Below are positions 60,101-64,000 of a DNA stretch of 64,000 nt, one piece after another. The notes below the pieces were generated by a model, which saw only the letters and a list, made by a program, of their open reading frames with translations, was not told the DNA's origin and made no database searches. Positions within the stretch are counted from its first letter, which is position 1, and each line of letters opens with the position of its first letter. The stretch is taken from the NCBI GenBank assembly GCA_033675265.1, contig JAUJYZ010001566.1, positions 95,001 through 159,000 of the forward strand, read 5' to 3'. This stretch comes from Actinostola sp. cb2023. Its lineage: Eukaryota; Cnidaria; Anthozoa; Actiniaria; Actinostolidae. The position numbers and the translations under genes were made by a program.

Positions 60101-63100
60101 ACAATCTGGTGCCCTGAGTGGGCTACTGCATCTGTGGGCATACAGGTGGAATATGGGGAAGCACACTGGCCATGATTCCATGACTGGAGAACAGGATCTA
60201 CACTGATCTAGAGGAGGACAATCTGGTGCCCTGAGTGGGCTACTGCATCTGTGGGCATACAGGTGGAATATGGGGAAGCACACTGGCCATGATTCCATGA
60301 CTTGCAGATGTCGGCTGAACTAGATCCAGCAGGTTCTGGAGGTTCTGATGCATTCCTACCAACGGACGTGCACACTGATGCCCCCTGCAGCATGGAAGTT
60401 GTACAGCTGGATGTCAATAGTGTCCATAAGCTTAGTGGCCACCACATGTTCTCTGAACATGCCCGCTAAACTGACAATACATTGCATAATATCAGCAGTT
60501 TGTAGGCAGTCAGATCTCGCCAGCAACGAGGAAAGCAGGATGTAAGCTGGACCAGGCAATACACTGTGAATGCCTCAATCCGGATGATACAGTCATTTGC
60601 AAAAATTCTGGCCGTCACGATATATCGATATATCAATATATCGGGTGCATTATGGGTAATGAAGTAATACTATTTTGAGTTTCCTAACTTATTAAATGAA
60701 GCAAAATTTACAAACAACAAACGTATGACTAAAATAAACATTATACTAAATATTTCTACCAACTTTGCTAGCGTTAACCCGCTTTAAGGGGAAATTTCGA
60801 TTATTTAATTACCCATAATGCACCTGATATATTGATATTTCGCAGCGGCCAGAATTTTTGCAAATGACTGTATAAAAAGCAATTGTGGTTCTGCCTCAAC
60901 CTACACTAAGTTGGCAGACAGCAAGTCGCTCAAATCCACTTACTTGCCGGACGTGATTTGATGTACCAACTTTGAAGGAATGGGGGAAATCCAGGACCCA
61001 AGTACTGTACAAATGGTAGGTCTATGGTCAGTGAAGCTGCGACAGTTCCAAAGGCAATGCTATTGGCATTTCGGTTTGCATGCATGTGTCTGGCATGACG
61101 ATTGCTGCCAACAAAGCCAATGGTGCGTGAGCAGATGAACACAAGGAGGGAATCACCGCTGCCAGTGGGGTGAATGTATTCACAAAGGAAGGTACATATG
61201 GAGACCTACCTTGGGTAGCTGAGGGTGAAAACATGACAATAGAACAATAGCCAGGACTTTTCTGCAGCTAAACAAAGACCTGATCAACTGAAATTTGCGG
61301 GCCGATAAGGTGACACCGCAGTAATAGCGGACAACAATTTATTTTGCTGTTTTAAAATTGACCCTTAACCCATTCGCTCCTGAGCTATTTTGAGTTTTTT
61401 AGCGATTTTCTGGACCTAATCACGTCATAGGAAATTTCGATTCCATATAAGGGGTTTCCATGGAAATCTTGACAGTTCTGAATGCCTGTGGGCTCGTGTC
61501 TTCACATGTGCTGTCTTTCTTCCTGGGAGCTCGTAGGGGCTAGTAGTAATCACTACTCGAAGAGGCCAATTTTGCATTTTTAGAGTGTTTATAGCCATTA
61601 TTCACCACAGAAGCCCCCAGGACAGCATCATTAAGCTTGACTGGTGTGGTAGAGACCGTTCTGCTGAAAGAACCCAGCAGCGAGAAACGATTGTCACGAA
61701 GACATCTCAACACTGCCGTTACGAAATTCAAAATGGCGAACTCAACTGTGAAATCGTCTCTCTGGTTGTTCTGTGGTGAATCGCAGGACCTACAAAGGCA
61801 TTTTTGGTGACTTTGGACTTGTAAAGAATGCAACCGGTGCAATATTTTGCCTGTAGGACCGAGTGGCTTGGCTTGGCACTCTATAAAACTCTAAAAAAAG
61901 GGAAGGCGGGATAATTGCTGTCGAAAATTCCCGGATGTTCCCGGCATCCTTTTCGGGCGTGCAGAAGGAAAACACGTGTTAGCGAAAGTGGTCCTAAGGA
62001 ATGGCTATTGTTCGGCGAGTTAAGGAAGAGAGAGGGAAAAATTCACGAATATATCAAGAAGAGAGATGGAAGTTTGCTGAGAAAGTGGCGTTTTGTTTCG
62101 CAAGGATGTATTTTGGAAGAAAACCCAAGTCAAATGTCGTTCATTTTCGAGGTGTAAAATTGCATCAAAAACACGCATTTTTGATTTTTATGGCAAACAA
62201 ATTGAACGAATGCCCAGAAATCGGACCTGTAAGTCAGTTTACTTGAGGTTAAAATATGAAGAGTTATCTAGTTGTCACTAATAACTGGCCATGAGATCGA
62301 TGTTACGAAAATTCAGAAAGTTAGAATTTTTCAAAGCAGTATCGATGTTTACGGCCGGTTTTGGCCGGTGTAGGAGTCAATGGGTTAAACAACCTATGAA
62401 CAAGTTGGCTGGCAAACTATATCAAGTCATTAAAAATTGCCAATGTTTGCTACATACTATATGAAATTAGTACAATACAATTAAAAGGAATGGTATAATA
62501 TTGTTTACAATACCTCCTTCTCTCTTTACAACATGCTGTAAGTATACAGTAGATAAAATATGCTCCAAGTCATCTTTAGTAATGCCTTTGTTGTTCATGT
62601 CTTCCTCACTATCAGGGTAGATCATTTGATCAAGCAATGATCCTATTGGCATGTAAGGCCTGTAAATAAAATATCAGGGTATAAGGAGTTCACCCATAGA
62701 TGATACCATTACCACTATCAGGGTAGATCATTTGATCAAGCAATGATCCTATTGGCATGTAAGGCCTGTAAATAAAATATCAGGGTATAAGGAGTTCACC
62801 CATAGATGATACCATTACCACTAAGGGTATAAGGAGTTCACCCATAGATGATACCATTACCACTATCAGGGTAGATCATTTGATCAAGCAATGATCCTAT
62901 TGGCATGTAAGGCCTGTAAATAAAATTAATAATAACTTACAGTATTCAATGTACAATAACAGGAGGTGTTGTATTACCTCTGTGGTATATAAAACATGTG
63001 ACTTGGGGGAGGCTTTGCAATATGTCCCGTGTAAACTGGCCAAAGACCACTCAGAATACGGAACAACGAACTCTTACCACATCCATTGGGCCCAGTAATG

Positions 63101-64000
63101 AGCAAGTGCATTCCAGGTTGTAACTAAAAGTACATTATTCAATATTATTATTATTATCATCGGACTATTGACATTATCATATCAAAATAAAGTTGATTCA
63201 CATTTTGTTGAATGATGGCAACACCTTGGATAGTAATATATCCTCACTGAATACTCATTATCACGTCGCAGTAATTAAGTTATGGGTGAGATCCGCGATT
63301 GTGTGATATGAGGTAAACAGCGAGGAAAGAACAGGGAAGTACCGCCACCAGGGGAGGGGGGTGGAACAAACTTGACTCTCGCAGCTCCGAACGACGTTGT
63401 GCAATAAGGCATGTGTGTGGAGTTAATTTATACTGCTCCGTGCTCATTAATTATTCAGTGAGAATAATAACATGACCAACCTATCTGCAAAGTTAACCTG
63501 GACACTACTACATCACCACATGGGGTAATGATAGCAACACCTTGGATAACAATATCAACATACAGTACCTACCACCAAAGTTAACCTGGACACTACTACA
63601 TCCCCACATGGGGTAATGATGGCAACACCTTGGATAACAATATCAACATACAGTACCTACCACCAAAGTTAACCTGGACACTACTACATCACCACATGGG
63701 GTAATGATGGCAACACCTTGGAGAACAACATGACCAACCTACCTGCAAAGTTAAACTGGACACTACTACATCACCACATGGGGTAATGATAGCAACACCT
63801 TGGATAATAATATGACCAACCTACCTGCAAAGTTAACCTGGACACTACTACATCCCCACATGGGGTAATGATGGCAACACCTTGGATAACAATATCAACA
63901 TACAGTACCTACCACCAAAGTTAACCTGGACACTACTACATCACCACATGGGGTAATGATGGCAACACCTTGGAGAACAACATGACCAACCTACCTGCAA
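48148..64000 (-). CDS. ABCD1/2: Peroxisomal ABC transporter, ABCD1/2 type, C-terminal nucleotide-binding domain
   Basis: On the minus strand, in transcript order, the exons are: one copy of the 56-nt cassette within 63485-64000, then 63123-62978, 62659-62514, 49113-49029, 48969-48844 and 48358-48148 (stop). All junctions join in phase to about 255 residues. They contain Walker [10 protein letters not shown], the Q-loop segment FYIPQRPYM, the signature FSGGEKQ, Walker [11 protein letters not shown] and the H-loop in SISHRPSLW. The end [15 protein letters not shown] with the following [14 protein letters not shown] is diagnostic of the ABCD1/ABCD2 branch. Known members are peroxisomal half-transporters that dimerise and import very-long-chain acyl-CoA for beta-oxidation. 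The transmembrane half lies beyond the right edge. The 13.4-kb intron 49114-62513 is packed with repeats, and exon pieces near 62.7 and 63.5-64 kb are tandemly multiplied. Confidence 0.93.
48359..48843. other. ABCD intron, no further feature
   Basis: AT-rich intron between the last two ABCD exons. It contains gtgctctgattggttagcta (48553-48572), whose reverse complement occurs in the DD3-3 intron at about 42156-42175, suggesting a small dispersed repeat. Confidence 0.5.
49310..49612. mobile_element. MITE with about 100-bp imperfect inverted repeats
   Basis: The left arm (agacccttctcagctttcta, then ggtaagagataaaccggaag, then acccagattctaggtc) is mirrored on the right (gacctagaatctgggtcttc, then cggtttgtctcttaccc, then agaaagctgagattagggtct). 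It is non-coding and lies in the large ABCD intron. Confidence 0.8.
50037..50120 (+). other. tRNA-like sequence, probable SINE head
   Basis: A cloverleaf can be drawn: acceptor gcctcgg against tcgacgc (one C-C mismatch), A box tagctcagtgagtagagc, T arm atgggttcgaatcccac with B box ggttcgaatcc, and a TTTTTT Pol III stop at 50115-50120. The anticodon loop reads catgaaa, lacking the invariant T33, and its stem has a T-T mismatch. This argues against a working tRNA. A tRNA-derived SINE or tRNA pseudogene is more likely. The SINE body might extend toward about 50590 but has no clear tail. Confidence 0.6.
50625..53005. repeat. 19-bp telomere-like minisatellite with higher-order duplication
   Basis: About 125 units of ggttgtgtaagggttagct with variants (tgtg/tgtt, ggg/gag/gtg/gcg, agct/agtg/agta). 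The pattern of variants from about 51341 to 51900 recurs from about 52211 to 52760, an 870-bp offset, showing a segmental duplication inside the array. It contains GGGTTAG words but is not a telomeric hexamer array. It lies in the large ABCD intron. Confidence 0.95.
53042..53130 (+). repeat. Retroelement-like 3' tail with (TTGTA)n
   Basis: cgaccccacaagctt, then tcgtgtataaataaagtta, then four to five ttgta units. A near-identical copy lies in the opposite orientation at 53892-53975. The AATAAA-like signal followed by a pentamer microsatellite resembles a SINE or LINE 3' end. Confidence 0.65.
53128..54259 (-). pseudogene. Reverse transcriptase / RNase H fragment of a retrotransposon, broken
   Basis: The minus strand holds disconnected pieces of one polymerase. 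54259 to about 54000 encodes [13 protein letters not shown] and [10 protein letters not shown]. 53681-53301 encodes [15 protein letters not shown], the YxDD catalytic box with C at the variable position, then [11 protein letters not shown]. 53190-53130 encodes [13 protein letters not shown], as in the RNase H end of DIRS- and Ty3-like elements. A tail repeat of about 240 bp (53682-53920) splits the RT, and stops and a deletion lie between 53300 and 53190. It is a dead copy. The DIRS-type assignment is from memory of the family and is tentative. Confidence 0.75.
53892..53975 (-). repeat. Inverted copy of the (TTGTA)n tail, inside the RT fragment
   Basis: caatacaatacaataacttt, then tatttaaacacgatattatt, then aagcttgtggggtcatgtgg is the reverse complement, with about 10% difference, of 53042-53130. 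It marks a short retroposon insertion interrupting the reverse transcriptase. Confidence 0.65.
54587..56973. mobile_element. 2.4-kb foldback transposon with 1020-bp inverted arms and TTAA ends
   Basis: Arms 54591-55610 and 55950-56969 are reverse complements in exact register, with a 339-bp spacer. They are nearly identical (a visible difference is agtgtgc versus agagtgc near the outer end). The ends read ttaagagcgactgtccataa and the mirror ttatggacagtcgctcttaa, so TTAA sits at both borders as in piggyBac-type insertions. The arms encode the same short frames in mirror image, none recognisable. It is non-autonomous. Confidence 0.88.
57031..57290. repeat. Cluster of CGCAATTGCG-type palindromes
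   Basis: At least ten ccgcaattg or caattgcgg words occur in 260 bp, starting with four near-tandem aaccgcaattgcccct units and continuing as aaacgcaattgcggttg and gcacaattgcgtttgg. The left half favours one orientation and the right half the other, so the whole segment can fold. Confidence 0.8.
57300..58018. other. ABCD intron, mostly unique
   Basis: One cgggcttcctgtggaag motif (57315-57331) echoes the 33.8-37 kb foldback family. Near 57840-57870, aataaactattgtcattgtc resembles another retroposon-style tail. No gene is seen. Confidence 0.4.
58019..58578. mobile_element. MITE with ACAAGACGCTC ends
   Basis: Left acaagacgctcattgagcgt; right ctagagcgtcttgtt. Internal blocks ggagatgtttatctatgact and gtctccctcgtcactcaact are shared with 10860-11661 and 29867-31823, making this a third family copy. 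An incomplete relative (tagacgcttggttcaagcgc, then actcgtgccctggtgcaatt) occurs at 33180-33225. Confidence 0.7.
58697..59073. mobile_element. MITE with TTAA ends and AGTGCC terminal repeats
   Basis: Left ttaaagtgcctatgaaacga, right tcgtttcatgggcactttaa. TTAA is at both borders, consistent with a piggyBac-type target duplication. Non-coding. Confidence 0.8.
59126..60298. repeat. 117-bp satellite, 10 near-identical copies
   Basis: The unit begins gactggagaacaggatctac and continues actgatctagaggaggacaa, tctggtgccctgagtgggct. Ten copies are almost perfect (the first has cgctgatct). The period is 39 codons, giving a 390-codon minus-strand open frame of [19 protein letters not shown] units. Neither its start nor its flanks resemble a gene, so I call it a recent tandem amplification. 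Confidence 0.95.
60590..60870. mobile_element. 281-bp MITE with TA duplication
   Basis: The ends cagtcatttgcaaaaattct and agaatttttgcaaatgactg are perfect inverted repeats continuing to ggccg/cggcc. TA flanks both sides, as in Tc1/mariner-type elements. Inside, cgatatatcgatatatcaat precedes gggtgcattatgggtaat, which is mirrored at 60810-60830. Confidence 0.88.
61365..62388. mobile_element. TTAA-bounded element, about 1.0 kb
   Basis: Left ttaacccattcgctcctgag, right taggagtcaatgggttaa. TTAA borders and CCCATT ends resemble piggyBac-type elements. Overlapping short frames at 61915-62281 on the plus strand have basic, cysteine-containing translations, but I do not recognise a transposase. It is probably non-autonomous or decayed. 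Confidence 0.7.
62713..62913 (-). repeat. Two partial tandem copies of an ABCD exon
   Basis: The acceptor and first 53 nt of exon 62659-62514 ([18 protein letters not shown]) are repeated at 62765-62713 and 62913-62862, with shared flanking sequence. After the shared part each copy runs into gtggtaatggt, a possible donor. They lie upstream in the transcript and keep the acceptor, so they could act as decoy exons. Confidence 0.85.
63485..64000 (-). repeat. Tandem array of a 56-nt ABCD exon cassette, at least 7 copies
   Basis: Copies lie at 63485-63540, 63573-63628, 63661-63716, 63743-63798, 63825-63880, 63913-63968 and from 63995 to the edge, with 82- or 88-bp spacing. Each complete copy encodes [17 protein letters not shown] behind an intact AG acceptor. 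Donors are GT in all except 63485-63540, where GT is AT. A further diverged remnant is at about 63204-63240. Within the exon, differences are two synonymous sites, one R-to-S change (63743 copy) and a Q or V last codon. Because 56 is not a multiple of three, only one copy can be spliced in without a frameshift. Confidence 0.93.

Noticed and set aside
1..64000. CRISPR arrays or bacterial operons
   Set aside because: The regular repeats are head-to-tail with no unique spacers, and the genes are intron-containing animal genes.

Overview
The window is eukaryotic, and its genes are animal genes. They have many small exons with GT-AG introns, and parts of four conserved metazoan protein families can be assembled exon by exon across splice junctions whose phases agree. 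The introns and intergenic space are filled with minisatellite arrays and small inverted-repeat transposons. Gene content and repeat style suggest a marine invertebrate, possibly a sponge. This is an inference; the window has no decisive taxonomic marker.

Layout. (1) 1-9968, plus strand: the C-terminal ~420 codons of an MMS19-type HEAT-repeat protein in 14 exons, with introns carrying 84-bp, GT-rich, 30-bp, 33-bp and trinucleotide arrays, a MITE and a LINE tail. (2) 9969-13480: intergenic, with a dispersed repeat, a 58-bp array and an 86-bp perfect palindrome. (3) 13481-26283, plus strand: a three-exon, 231-residue, four-helix clarin-like gene whose first intron holds about 9.9 kb of a 46-bp satellite. 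Five tandem X-box (RFX-type) motifs follow its stop codon. (4) 26.4-40.3 kb: no recognised gene. It holds 43-bp, 94-bp and 57-bp satellites, a MULE-like element with a 9-bp target duplication, a 71-nt palindromic hAT-like MITE and several foldback elements. (5) 40372-44703, plus strand: a complete nine-exon secreted DD3-3-family gene. (6) 45.1-48.1 kb: 83-bp and 64-bp arrays. (7) 48148 to beyond the right edge, minus strand: the nucleotide-binding half of a peroxisomal ABCD1/2-type transporter. Its 13.4-kb intron holds a 19-bp telomere-like satellite, a retroelement fragment, a 2.4-kb foldback element with 1-kb arms, a 117-bp array and several TTAA- or TA-bounded MITEs.

The four genes belong to unrelated processes (cytosolic Fe-S targeting, a clarin membrane protein, a secreted protein, peroxisomal fatty-acid import), and nothing suggests they work as a unit. 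The most notable pattern is that several minisatellites include pieces of functional exons with their splice sites. Examples are seven tandem copies of a 56-nt ABCD exon with acceptor and (in all but one) donor, twelve copies of the end of an MMS19 exon with its donor, five copies of another MMS19 donor, a duplicated 39-nt mini-exon in DD3-3, and partial copies of a second ABCD exon.
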